NCBI RefSeq assembly: GCF_002419815.1
Contig: NZ_DIGV01000027.1
Coordinates: 149,372-213,371 of the forward strand
Origin: Brevundimonas sp. UBA5713
GTDB lineage: Bacteria > Pseudomonadota > Alphaproteobacteria > Caulobacterales > Caulobacteraceae
Direction of reading: 5' to 3'
Length of the DNA: 64,000 bases
The notes under the pieces are model-generated. The model was not told where the DNA came from. It searched no databases and was given only the letters and a program-made list of their open reading frames with translations. Shown here in pieces: positions 41,604 through 50,372 of this stretch (position 1 is the stretch's first letter; the number at the start of each line of letters is the position of its first letter). Position numbers and translations under genes: made by a program.

Positions 41604-44126
41604 ATGCGTATTTTGGCCACCAAGACAATGTTGCTGGCGGGGGCGGCGGCCCTGTCGCTCTGTGCGGGTCAGGCGTTTGCTAACGAGGTCGCCGATAGCG
41701 GTCAGGATCGCTCGACCAATCTTGGCGAGATTGTTGTCACGGCCCAGTTGCGCGCGCAGGATCCTATCGAGGTTCCCTTTGCGCTGACCGCCTATAACGG
41801 CCAGTTCCTGAAGGATCTTGGCATTCAGGAGTTCGAACAGCTTTCGAGCTTCGTGCCGGGCTTCCTCGTGCAGAACCAGTCGCCGAACAATCCGGGCTTT
41901 GTGATGCGCGGCATCACCTCGGACTCGGGCGCAGCCACCGCCGAGCCGCGCGTGTCGGTTTATCAGGACGGTGTGTCGATTTCGAAATCGCGCGGCTCCT
42001 ATGTCGAACTGTTCGATCTGGAACGCGTCGAAGTGGCCAAGGGGCCGCAATCGACCCTCTATGGCCGTGGCGCTCTGATCGGTGCGGTGAACCTCGTGCA
42101 GAACCGCGCCCGTCTGGGTCAGTATGACGCCGAGGGCCGCGCCGAGGTTGGCAACTATGATTATCGCTCGGTCGAAGGTTTCGTGAACCTGCCGGTCGGT
42201 GAGGACTTCGCACTGCGTCTGGCCACGCGCATGAAGACCCGCGATGGCACGGTCGATAACCTGAACGGCGGCGACGACTATAATGGTATCGAGACCCAGG
42301 CCTTCCGCGTGTCGGCAGGCTGGATGCCGACCGATGCCGTGCGCGTCGACCTGATCGCCAACTACCAAACGGACGATGCCTCTGGCACCTCGTTTAAATC
42401 GGTCCACTATGACCCGACCAATCCGCAAACCGGTCAGGTTCTGGGTGGTCGCGCCCCGTGGGAAGGCGCAGCCCTGACGCCGGGCGGGGCCTTTGACGGC
42501 GGTAAGGCGCTGGGTCTGGACCGCGAGGTCTGGGGCGTGACGGGCCTGATCAAATGGGACCTGTCGCCGAACATGACGCTGAACTCGACCACGGCCTATC
42601 GTCAGTTCGACAGCTACGAGACATTTGATCCCGACGGCATTTCCCTGCCGCTGCTTATCGCTGCCGAAGAGGCCTATGGCGAGCAGTGGAGCCAGGAGCT
42701 GCGCCTGAACTTTGAAGTGAATGACCGACTGTCCGGCTTTGTCAGCGCAGGCTATTTCAAGGAAGAAGGCTATCAGCGCACTCCGACCCAGTTCGACGAG
42801 CGTATCGCGCTGGCGCAACTGGCGGGCTTGCTGGACGGTAATCCGGCTGGCGTTGGCCATAACACCCTGCCGCAAGCGGCCTATCCCAGCGTGGTCGGCC
42901 TGTTCCTGCAAAGCACGCTGAGCCCGATGGGCGCGGGCGCGCTGGTTCCTGCACTGGTGGGTAACCTGAACCCCACCCACATCGAGACCCCGACCAACGC
43001 CAGCGAACTGACTTCGTTTGACCTGTTCGGTGATCTGACCTTCAAGGCGACCGACCGCCTCGAGTTCTCAGGTGGTGTTCGCTATACCCGCGATGAGAAG
43101 ACGACCGGATACGCCTCTTCGGTGGATCGCCGCTCGGTAGCCGGTGGCCTGCTCGCGATCATTCAAGGTGGTGTTCCTGCGGCTCAGGTGCCGACCCTGT
43201 TGGGAGCTCTGGCCAATCCGGCCATTGGCCAACTGCCGGCCAGCATGGTGCCGCTGTTCGGTATCACCGCCCAACCGACCGCCAATAACGGTGACTTCAT
43301 CTATGCCGACCATGAGGACGATGGTTTCACATGGCGTCTGACGGGCCGTTATGCCCTGTCGGATGATGCCAGCATTTACGCCAACTATGCGCGTGGCCGT
43401 CGCCCCGAGGTCCTGAGCGTCGGTGGCCCGTCCGCTCCTCTGGCTGCACCGTCCTTTAAAGTTGTCGAAGCCGAAACGGTCGACAGCTTCGAGATCGGCA
43501 GCAAGTTCGCGCTGAATGAAGGTCGTCTGCGCTTCGACGTGGCGGGCTTCTACTATGCCTATGACAACTTCCAGACCACGGTTCAGGAAGGCACCCGCTT
43601 TGTCACCACCAATGCGGGCGAGGCAACATCGTACGGTTTTGAGACGCAAGTCTTCTGGGCCGCTCATGATGCGCTGGATGTCTTTGCCACCTATGGCTGG
43701 AACCATTCGCGCTTTGATACCGGCATCTATGACGGCAACCACTTCCGCCTGTCGCCGGACCACATGGCGTCGATCGGTGCGACCTGGCGCATAGCCGCAA
43801 GCAACGGCACCATCGAGGTCCAGCCCACCTATACGTGGCAATCGAAGGTCTTCTTCGACGACAACAACGACATTCCGGCCCTGCAGACCCAGAACTTCGT
43901 CGCCGATCTGGTGCAGGACGAATATCAGGACGCCGATGGCCTGTTGAACCTGCGTGTCCGTTATCAGCCGGCTTCGGGTAACTGGGGCGTCGAGGCGTTC
44001 GGCGAAAACCTGCTGGACGAAGAATATATCAAGGACGCGGGCAATACGGGTGATGCCCTTGGTCTGCCGACCTTCATCGCCGGTCGCCCGACGACCTACG
44101 GCGTTGCCTTCACCGTGCGTTACTAA
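41604..44126 (+). CDS. TonB-dependent receptor (module with PhoD 1)
   Basis: An 840-aa receptor: signal peptide to about residue 26 (AGQAFANE), LGEIVVTAQLRAQDP (TonB box), plug GFVMRGITSDSGAATAEPRV, YQDGVSISKSRGSYVELFDLERVEV, GPQSTLYGRGALIGAVNLV, barrel ending FTVRY. Belongs to the FecA/FyuA-type plug group common in Caulobacterales and sphingomonads. AAGGGGA precedes the ATG. The PhoD phosphatase follows 13 nt downstream, so it probably imports a phosphorylated organic compound or the product freed by the phosphatase. Confidence 0.92.
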   Translation: MRILATKTMLLAGAAALSLCAGQAFANEVADSGQDRSTNLGEIVVTAQLRAQDPIEVPFALTAYNGQFLKDLGIQEFEQLSSFVPGFLVQNQSPNNPGFVMRGITSDSGAATAEPRVSVYQDGVSISKSRGSYVELFDLERVEVAKGPQSTLYGRGALIGAVNLVQNRARLGQYDAEGRAEVGNYDYRSVEGFVNLPVGEDFALRLATRMKTRDGTVDNLNGGDDYNGIETQAFRVSAGWMPTDAVRVDLIANYQTDDASGTSFKSVHYDPTNPQTGQVLGGRAPWEGAALTPGGAFDGGKALGLDREVWGVTGLIKWDLSPNMTLNSTTAYRQFDSYETFDPDGISLPLLIAAEEAYGEQWSQELRLNFEVNDRLSGFVSAGYFKEEGYQRTPTQFDERIALAQLAGLLDGNPAGVGHNTLPQAAYPSVVGLFLQSTLSPMGAGALVPALVGNLNPTHIETPTNASELTSFDLFGDLTFKATDRLEFSGGVRYTRDEKTTGYASSVDRRSVAGGLLAIIQGGVPAAQVPTLLGALANPAIGQLPASMVPLFGITAQPTANNGDFIYADHEDDGFTWRLTGRYALSDDASIYANYARGRRPEVLSVGGPSAPLAAPSFKVVEAETVDSFEIGSKFALNEGRLRFDVAGFYYAYDNFQTTVQEGTRFVTTNAGEATSYGFETQVFWAAHDALDVFATYGWNHSRFDTGIYDGNHFRLSPDHMASIGATWRIAASNGTIEVQPTYTWQSKVFFDDNNDIPALQTQNFVADLVQDEYQDADGLLNLRVRYQPASGNWGVEAFGENLLDEEYIKDAGNTGDALGLPTFIAGRPTTYGVAFTVRY

Positions 44127-44139
44127 AGGAGCGGCGGGA

Positions 44140-45825
44140 ATGAAAACCAATCGTCGTGGCCTTCTTGGGCTGCTGGGAGCCGGCGCGGCAGGGGGCTATG
44201 CCTCCGCCGCCATGGCCAAACAGGCTGCGCAGGTGCGTTTCGAGCATGGGGTTGCCTCGGGCGATCCCTTGAGCGACCGCGTCATCCTGTGGTCGCGTGT
44301 TACGCCGCCAGCGGGGCATACCGCTCCGGTTATGGTGCAGTGGCGTGTGTTCGATGCGGCGACCGATCAGATTGTGGCCAATGGCTCGATCCAAACGGGT
44401 CGCGAGCGTGACTATACGATCAAGATCGACGCGACGGGCCTGAAGCCTGCGACCGACTATCGCTTCCAGTTCTTTGCAGGCGAAGTGGCATCACCTGTCG
44501 GCCGCACGCGGACGCTGGCGGCGGATGGCGTGCGACCGGTCAATCTGGCGGTGGTGTCCTGCCAGCTCTATCCGGGCGGTCTGTTCAATGCCTATGAGGC
44601 CATTGCTGCCATGCCGGAACTGGATGCCGTGGTGCATCTGGGCGACTATATCTACGAGTATGGAGCCTCGGACAGCGACTATGGCATGGCCACTGGTCAG
44701 CGTCTGAACCGCGTTCCCGAACCGGCGCATGAAATCCTCAGCCTGTCGGATTATCGCATCCGCCACGCCCAGTATAAGTCGGACGCCGACCTGCAGGCGG
44801 CACACGCACGGGCTCCGTTCATCTGCGTCTGGGACGACCACGAAACGGCTAATGACGCCTGGCTGCACGGCGCAGAGAACCATCAGCCTGACAGCGAAGG
44901 GGCCTTTGCCGACCGCAAGGCCAATGCGCTTAAGGCCTATTATGAGTGGATGCCGATCCGCGAGGCCGCTGCCGGTAAGCTGCCCGAAGCGATCAACCGC
45001 AGCTTCCATTTCGGTGATCTGGCCTCCCTGCTGATGGTCGAGACCCGCCTGACGGGCCGCATCAAGGCGCTAGCCTATGAGAGCGATCTAACCGCCAAGA
45101 ATGGGCCGGACGGCGAGCCTGTTCTGGACCTTGAAGCCTTTGCGGCCCTGCGCAACGATCCGGCGCGCGGCCTGATGTCGGGCGAACAGCACGATTGGCT
45201 GCGCTCTGAACTGAAGGCCTCCAAGGCCAGCGGCAAGCGCTGGCAGGTGCTGGGCAATCAGGTGGTGATGGCGCGGGTACAGGGACCCGACGTGTCGAAA
45301 CTGATGACGCCCGATCAAGTCGCAGGCCTGATGGCGCAGATCCCGGAAGCTTTCCGCGACCAGTTCGAGCAGGCACTGTTCCTGTTCAAAATGGGCATGC
45401 CGTTCAACCTCGATGCCTGGGACGGCTATCCTGTTGACCGCGAGCGCCTTTATGCAGATTTCGCAGAGGCCGATGTCCAGCCCATAGTCCTGTCTGGCGA
45501 CAGCCACGCCTTTTGGGTCAATGACCTGAAAGACGCCTCAGGCCAGAAACGCGCGGTAGAGTTTGGTACCGCAGCGGTGTCCAGTCCTTCTATCGCTGAT
45601 GTACTGGGCGGTTTCCCGTTGGGGCAGGCCCTGATGCAGGCCAATGACGAAGTGGTTTTCTGCGACCAATCAGCCAAGGGCTTCGTGCATCTGACCCTTC
45701 ATCCGGAGCATGTTGAAGCCCGCCTCATGAAGGTGTCGACCATTATGGCAAAGCCGTTCGAGACGACGGTTCTGGCAGGGTATCGTGTTGAAAAAACCGG
45801 CCAACTGACGCGCCTCCCGGCGTGA
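44140..45825 (+). CDS. phoD: PhoD-family alkaline phosphatase (Tat-exported), copy 1
   Basis: A 561-aa PhoD phosphodiesterase/phosphomonoesterase. The Tat signal is KTNRRGLLGLLGAGAAGG. An N-terminal beta domain (HGVASGDPLSDRVILWSRVTP) precedes the metal core: HLGDYIYEYG, VWDDHETANDAW, LSGDSHAFWV. Ca2+/Fe3+-type ligands are visible in the Asp/His/Asn of these motifs. The ATG at 44140 has AAAGGAG upstream. Acts in the periplasm or outside to release phosphate or alcohols from organophosphates. Coupled to the TonB receptor upstream. Followed by a strong hairpin. Confidence 0.93.
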   Translation: MKTNRRGLLGLLGAGAAGGYASAAMAKQAAQVRFEHGVASGDPLSDRVILWSRVTPPAGHTAPVMVQWRVFDAATDQIVANGSIQTGRERDYTIKIDATGLKPATDYRFQFFAGEVASPVGRTRTLAADGVRPVNLAVVSCQLYPGGLFNAYEAIAAMPELDAVVHLGDYIYEYGASDSDYGMATGQRLNRVPEPAHEILSLSDYRIRHAQYKSDADLQAAHARAPFICVWDDHETANDAWLHGAENHQPDSEGAFADRKANALKAYYEWMPIREAAAGKLPEAINRSFHFGDLASLLMVETRLTGRIKALAYESDLTAKNGPDGEPVLDLEAFAALRNDPARGLMSGEQHDWLRSELKASKASGKRWQVLGNQVVMARVQGPDVSKLMTPDQVAGLMAQIPEAFRDQFEQALFLFKMGMPFNLDAWDGYPVDRERLYADFAEADVQPIVLSGDSHAFWVNDLKDASGQKRAVEFGTAAVSSPSIADVLGGFPLGQALMQANDEVVFCDQSAKGFVHLTLHPEHVEARLMKVSTIMAKPFETTVLAGYRVEKTGQLTRLPA

Positions 45826-45835
45826 GTTTCCTTGG

Positions 45836-45900
45836 TTGCGCGTCCCTGACCGGTTCATGAACCGGTAAGGGACGCAAGCCCGCATCTCGCGGGTATTTCT
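45836..45900 (+). terminator. Tandem hairpins after PhoD 1
   Basis: A long imperfect stem (TTGCG-GTCCCT-ACCGGTTCATGAACCGGT-AGGGACGCAA, 45836-45877), centred on a perfect palindrome, is followed by CCCGC/GCGGG (45879-45893) and TATTTCTTT. The pair would end the PhoD transcript and isolate the next gene. Confidence 0.8.
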
Positions 45901-46014
45901 TTGAACGGATTAACGGACACGGTTCTTTCGCGCGACTGTCGTTCCGAATTCTCCGAGCTTTGCATTTAGCTTCGTGAACGCTGGCTAAGCGTCGCCTTAG
46001 TAGAGGGGGCGTTC

Positions 46015-47190
46015 ATGGTACCGCGTAGCCAGATCAGAGCGATTGTTCCTGCCTTGTTGATCCTCGGGACGTCGCTGGCAGGCACTCAAATTTCTACGGC
46101 GGAGGCTCGCGAGATCGCCGCGACAGAGCTGCCTTTGACCCAGAATGGCGGCACATGGGATGCCGGTCATGTGCAGGGCATTGCCGTCGATCGCGTCAAC
46201 GGCTTCATCTATTATTCCTTCACCGATCTGCTGGCCAAATACGACTTCCAAGGCAATCTCGTCGGGACGCTGGTCGGCTGGAAGGGGCACCTCGGCGATC
46301 TGGCGTTGAACCCCGAGAACGGAAAACTCTACGGCTCGCTGGAGTATAAGGCCGACGAGGCCTTCTATGTTGCCGTCATCGATGTAGCGGGGCTGGATCG
46401 CGTTGGCGTCTCGGCGGCTGCGTCGCCCCTGTTCCAGACCGTTCATCTCGCAGAGGTGGGCAGGGACTACGCCGCCGACATGGACGGTAATGGCCGGTTT
46501 GACGGCAATATCGCCGAGACACCGGATCATCGCTATGGCGCATCGGGCATCGATGGCGTGGCCTTCGGCCCGCGCTTCGGATCAAAAGATGGTCCGCAAC
46601 TCCTGACCGTGGGCTATGGCATTTATAGCCACACGGGCCGCACCGATAACGATCATCAGGTCCTGCTTCAGTACGATGTGTCGGGCTGGGATGAGCTGGC
46701 GCGTCCGTTGGTCGAAAGCCAGCCGCACCGCAGCGGCCCAACAACCCACGACGGCAAGTATTTCGTCCGCACCGGCAACACCACCTATGGCGTGCAGAAC
46801 TTGGCCTATGACGCCGCCAGCCGGCGCTGGTTCATGGGCGTCTATGCTGGCCGCAAGCCGCACTTTCCGAACTATCTGATGTTTGCCGTCGAGGCGGATG
46901 CCCGACCGGTCATGGGCGACCTTGTCGGCGTGCTCGCTGCCGACGGAAACGGCTGGGAGCAGGGGCTGCTGTTGCCGCTCGCCGATGACGGTCTGCGCGA
47001 TCCCGCTACCGGTATTCGGGGCTGGAACCAGAAATCCGATGTCGGACTGGAGCCTGTCGGGGATGGCCTTTTCTATCTGGCCGTCAACTCCGGCGGTCGC
47101 GGTGCCCAGACCGCCGACATCGCCCTGATGCGCTGGACGGGAAATCCCGATCAGCCATTCCTTCCCGTGACACCCCCGACGTCCCGTTGA
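46015..47190 (+). CDS. Exported beta-propeller-like protein of unknown function
   Basis: A 391-aa secreted protein (signal peptide about residues 1-31, ending STAEA). The body is beta-rich with repeating blade-like segments (HVQGIAVDRVNGFIYYSFTD, GHLGDLALNPENGKLYGSLEY, GIDGVAFGPRF, GVQNLAYDAASRRWFMGVY, DVGLEPVGDGLFYLAVNSGG), consistent with a beta-propeller or phytase-like/esterase-like fold. I do not recognise a named family. GAGGGGG precedes the ATG. It sits between the two receptor-PhoD pairs, so it may help process the same organophosphate, but no catalytic motif proves this. Confidence 0.78.
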   Translation: MVPRSQIRAIVPALLILGTSLAGTQISTAEAREIAATELPLTQNGGTWDAGHVQGIAVDRVNGFIYYSFTDLLAKYDFQGNLVGTLVGWKGHLGDLALNPENGKLYGSLEYKADEAFYVAVIDVAGLDRVGVSAAASPLFQTVHLAEVGRDYAADMDGNGRFDGNIAETPDHRYGASGIDGVAFGPRFGSKDGPQLLTVGYGIYSHTGRTDNDHQVLLQYDVSGWDELARPLVESQPHRSGPTTHDGKYFVRTGNTTYGVQNLAYDAASRRWFMGVYAGRKPHFPNYLMFAVEADARPVMGDLVGVLAADGNGWEQGLLLPLADDGLRDPATGIRGWNQKSDVGLEPVGDGLFYLAVNSGGRGAQTADIALMRWTGNPDQPFLPVTPPTSR

Positions 47191-47197
47191 GGCCAAA

Positions 47198-47213
47198 CCC
47201 TGCCTCGGCAGGG
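47198..47213 (+). terminator. Short hairpin before the 1014-aa receptor
   Basis: CCCTGC-CTCG-GCAGGG, a perfect 6-bp stem followed by a T/C-rich stretch. It may be a weak terminator for the propeller gene. Confidence 0.4.
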
Positions 47214-47257
47214 CGACCTCTTTCCCGATCCATTTTTCAATCGTTCGAGTGTTTTCA

Positions 47258-50200
47258 ATGAAAGCGCGTTCTTTCCATCTGTCTGGCGTCAGCCTGCGTG
47301 CACTTGCCATCCTCTCGTCTGTGACGGCGGCGTGCGCCGTCGCTCTGCCCCAGATCGCGATGGCCGACACGGTCGTGGCACAGTCTCAGGTCGGTACCGG
47401 CGCGGTGCGCGGCCGCGTGTTCGACACCGTGTCGGGCGAATATATCCGCAACGCCGAAGTGCGTGTCGCGGGCACCAATATCGTGGCCTATACCGAAGAC
47501 AGCGGCCTGTTCCGCCTCAGCGGCGTGCCCGCAGGTTCGGCTACGCTGATCGTGCGCTATGCCGGTCTTCAGGATGGCCATGCGGAGGTGACGGTTGCCG
47601 CTGGTCAGACCGCAACGGCGGATGTGCAGCTATCCGCCCTGTCGTCGGCGGGCGGTAACTCTGTCGCGACGGTGGACGAGGTTGTGGTCACGGCTGCGCG
47701 CGGTGGTCAGGCCAAGGCTCTGATGGAACGCCGCGTGGCCATGAACGCCAAGAACGTGGTGCCTGCCGACAACTTCGGTGCCCTGACCATGGGCGACGTC
47801 GGCGAGTTTATGAAGTCCATGCCGGGTCTGTCTCTGGACTATACCGAAGTGGACGCCACGGCGGTGCGCATCGGTGGTCTGCCGCCGAAATATTCGACCT
47901 TCACTATGGACGGCGCGCGTATGGCGACGGCTACGTCCAACAACAACTCGGGCCGTCAGAACTCGTTCGAACAGATGTCGATCACCGGCATCGACATGAT
48001 CGAGCTGAACCACACCCTCTTGGCCAGCATGGATGCGGACTCGCCTGGCGGCAGTATCAATCTGCGCAGCCGCTACGCATTTCAGCTGCCGGAACGCCAG
48101 ATCCGCTTCCAGCTTGGTGGTGTGGCGACCTCGGATTCGGCCCTGTCGCGTCACTATATGCCCGACGACAAGAAGCACTCCAGCATCTTCCCCTCGGCCC
48201 AGTTCAGCTATGCCGACGTCTATATGGACGGCCGTCTGGGTCTGGCTTTCAGCGCCAGCCACAACGCCAACTATGTGCAGCAGGACCGTATCCAGACCGA
48301 CTGGTCCTATCTGCCCGATGGCACCGTCATTCCGTATCAGGTGATGTGGCGCCCGGGGCCCAAGCTGACCTCGCGGACGGCGGCCAATCTGGCGCTGGAC
48401 TACCAGTTCACCGACCAGTTGGTGTTCTCGCTGCGCAGCAACTACTCGTTCTATGACGTCGAGTATTTCAACCAGTACACTTATCTGAACTTCGGCACGA
48501 CCAGCCGCTCCTATGCCACGCCGGACTCGACCGCCACCCGTATCGAGGTCAATCCGGACGGTCGCAACACCCGCCTCTATACCGGCTATTCGCACCGTTA
48601 CGCCGGTACGCCGACCTATCTGATTGCGCCGAAACTCGAGTACAAGGGCGAGACGTGGGAAGCGGCCCTGCGCGGTAGCCTGTCAGGCGCCGAGTTCAAC
48701 TTCCGTGACACCAGCAAGGGCTTTTTCCAGCGCACCGACACCCAGCTGACCGGCATCGGCTTCCTGATGGAACGTGACAGCCCGCGCTCGAACGCCTGGT
48801 ACCTGACACAGACGGCGGGCCGCCCGTGGGGCGATCCGGCCAGCTTCAACCGCGATATGGATATCGGCAACAATATCCGCACGGCAGAGTCCGACGCCAA
48901 GAACGAGATGATGTCGCTGAACTTCGATGTGAAGAAGCGCCTCAATCTCGGCAACGTCCAATATACGCTGATGGCCGGCCTCGGCGGCCGTACCAACGAT
49001 TGGGCCACCAATGAAGGCTCGTGGCAGCAGTTCCAGTACGTGGGCCCGAACGGCGATCTGAGCCAGATGTCGCCAGAGGCCGGTGTGCCTGCCACCCAGA
49101 AATACCGCTTTGAAATCATCGGCTTCGATGCGGGCAATATGAACACCCAAGGCTGGCGCGCCGACAGCAACTACGGGATGTACGACATCTATCGCGAGCA
49201 TCCGGAGTATTTCGTTCCTGATGAAGTGGGCAATCTGAAGCGCCGTCTGGATAACAACAAGCGCGTTCAGGAAGACATCACCTCGGCCTATTTCGAAGGC
49301 AACGCCGATGCCGGTCGTGCGCGCTTCAACCTCGGTCTACGCTATGAAAACACCGAGACCGCCGCGCGTGTTGCCGTCATCCGCCCCGTCAAGGAAGTGA
49401 CGGATGCGGGCCTGTCTGTCAGCACCGTCGAAGGGCTGATGTACCAGTACAACAACGGCACCTATCAAGACCGCAAGGGCCAGTATGATGACTGGTTCTG
49501 GAGCGGTGGTGCGAAGTTTGACTTCACCGACCGTCTGGTGGGTCAAGCCTCGTTCAGCCAGTCGATCCTGCGTCCGGACTACGGCAATCTGGGTGGTGTG
49601 GTCTCGGTAAATGACGAGACCATGATGGTCACCGTGCCGAACCCCGAGCTGCTGCCGGAGCGTTCGACCAAATACTATCTGAGCCTGCAGTACTATCTGC
49701 CCGCCTCGGGCCTGATCGGTCTGTCGGCCTATCAGCTGGATATGGAAGACATGCAGGTCACCGGCATGACGGTGAACCCGGAGGATGTCGGCTTCGATCC
49801 GAATGAATATGCGGGCTATACCTTCCGCAGCGCCCAGAACCTGCCGGGCACCAGCACCAATCGCGGCTATGTTGCCGAGTACAACCAGCAACTGAGCTTC
49901 CTGCCGGGCGCATGGAAGGGTCTGGGTGTGAATGCCTCGATCACCTATCTGGATCCGGATGGCGAGCGTCAGGGCACGCCGAAACAGTCGGCCAACTGGG
50001 GCGTGCGCTACCAGATCGGCCGTTTTGACTTCAACCTGAATGGCAACTGGCAGTCGAAGTACCGTGTCAGCGGTCTGAACAACACCCCGACCACGCCCAA
50101 CAACGGCATCCTGTACCATACCGCCCGCGAGCTGTGGAATGTCAGCGTCAACTACAAGATCAACGACCACTTCGATCTGATGCTGGCTGGTCGCAACATC

Positions 50201-50302
50201 TTCAACTCGCCGGACATCATCTACTCGAACGAGCGTGACCGTGTGCAGCAGTACACCGTCTATGGCTCGATGTGGAACATCGGCATCAAGGGCGTTTTCT
50301 AA
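47258..50302 (+). CDS. TonB-dependent receptor with N-terminal carboxypeptidase-regulatory-like domain
   Basis: A 1014-aa receptor. After the signal peptide (AVALPQIAMADT) comes an Ig-like carboxypeptidase-regulatory/CNA-B domain (VRGRVFDTVSGEYIRNAEVRV, GLFRLSGVPAGSATLIVRYAG; about residues 45-130), then the TonB box EVVVTAARGGQAKAL, plug MKSMPGLSLDYTEVDATAV, MDADSPGGSINLRSRYAF, and a large barrel ending GIKGVF. This architecture is common in receptors for large or complex ligands. ATG at 47258 (GTG at 47249 possible). The second PhoD gene follows. Confidence 0.9.
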   Translation: MKARSFHLSGVSLRALAILSSVTAACAVALPQIAMADTVVAQSQVGTGAVRGRVFDTVSGEYIRNAEVRVAGTNIVAYTEDSGLFRLSGVPAGSATLIVRYAGLQDGHAEVTVAAGQTATADVQLSALSSAGGNSVATVDEVVVTAARGGQAKALMERRVAMNAKNVVPADNFGALTMGDVGEFMKSMPGLSLDYTEVDATAVRIGGLPPKYSTFTMDGARMATATSNNNSGRQNSFEQMSITGIDMIELNHTLLASMDADSPGGSINLRSRYAFQLPERQIRFQLGGVATSDSALSRHYMPDDKKHSSIFPSAQFSYADVYMDGRLGLAFSASHNANYVQQDRIQTDWSYLPDGTVIPYQVMWRPGPKLTSRTAANLALDYQFTDQLVFSLRSNYSFYDVEYFNQYTYLNFGTTSRSYATPDSTATRIEVNPDGRNTRLYTGYSHRYAGTPTYLIAPKLEYKGETWEAALRGSLSGAEFNFRDTSKGFFQRTDTQLTGIGFLMERDSPRSNAWYLTQTAGRPWGDPASFNRDMDIGNNIRTAESDAKNEMMSLNFDVKKRLNLGNVQYTLMAGLGGRTNDWATNEGSWQQFQYVGPNGDLSQMSPEAGVPATQKYRFEIIGFDAGNMNTQGWRADSNYGMYDIYREHPEYFVPDEVGNLKRRLDNNKRVQEDITSAYFEGNADAGRARFNLGLRYENTETAARVAVIRPVKEVTDAGLSVSTVEGLMYQYNNGTYQDRKGQYDDWFWSGGAKFDFTDRLVGQASFSQSILRPDYGNLGGVVSVNDETMMVTVPNPELLPERSTKYYLSLQYYLPASGLIGLSAYQLDMEDMQVTGMTVNPEDVGFDPNEYAGYTFRSAQNLPGTSTNRGYVAEYNQQLSFLPGAWKGLGVNASITYLDPDGERQGTPKQSANWGVRYQIGRFDFNLNGNWQSKYRVSGLNNTPTTPNNGILYHTARELWNVSVNYKINDHFDLMLAGRNIFNSPDIIYSNERDRVQQYTVYGSMWNIGIKGVF

Positions 50303-50323
50303 TCCGCTCTGACCTCTGAACAG

Positions 50324-50357
50324 CTGTGGCCGCGCGATGATCGTCGTGCGGCCACAG
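50324..50357 (+). terminator. Near-perfect hairpin after the 1014-aa receptor
   Basis: CTGTGGCCGC and GCGGCCACAG form a perfect 10-bp stem, and pairing continues almost to the tip. No T-run follows, so it could be a stabilising or attenuating element ahead of the PhoD gene. Confidence 0.6.
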
Positions 50358-50372
50358 TGGCAATAGGGGCAG

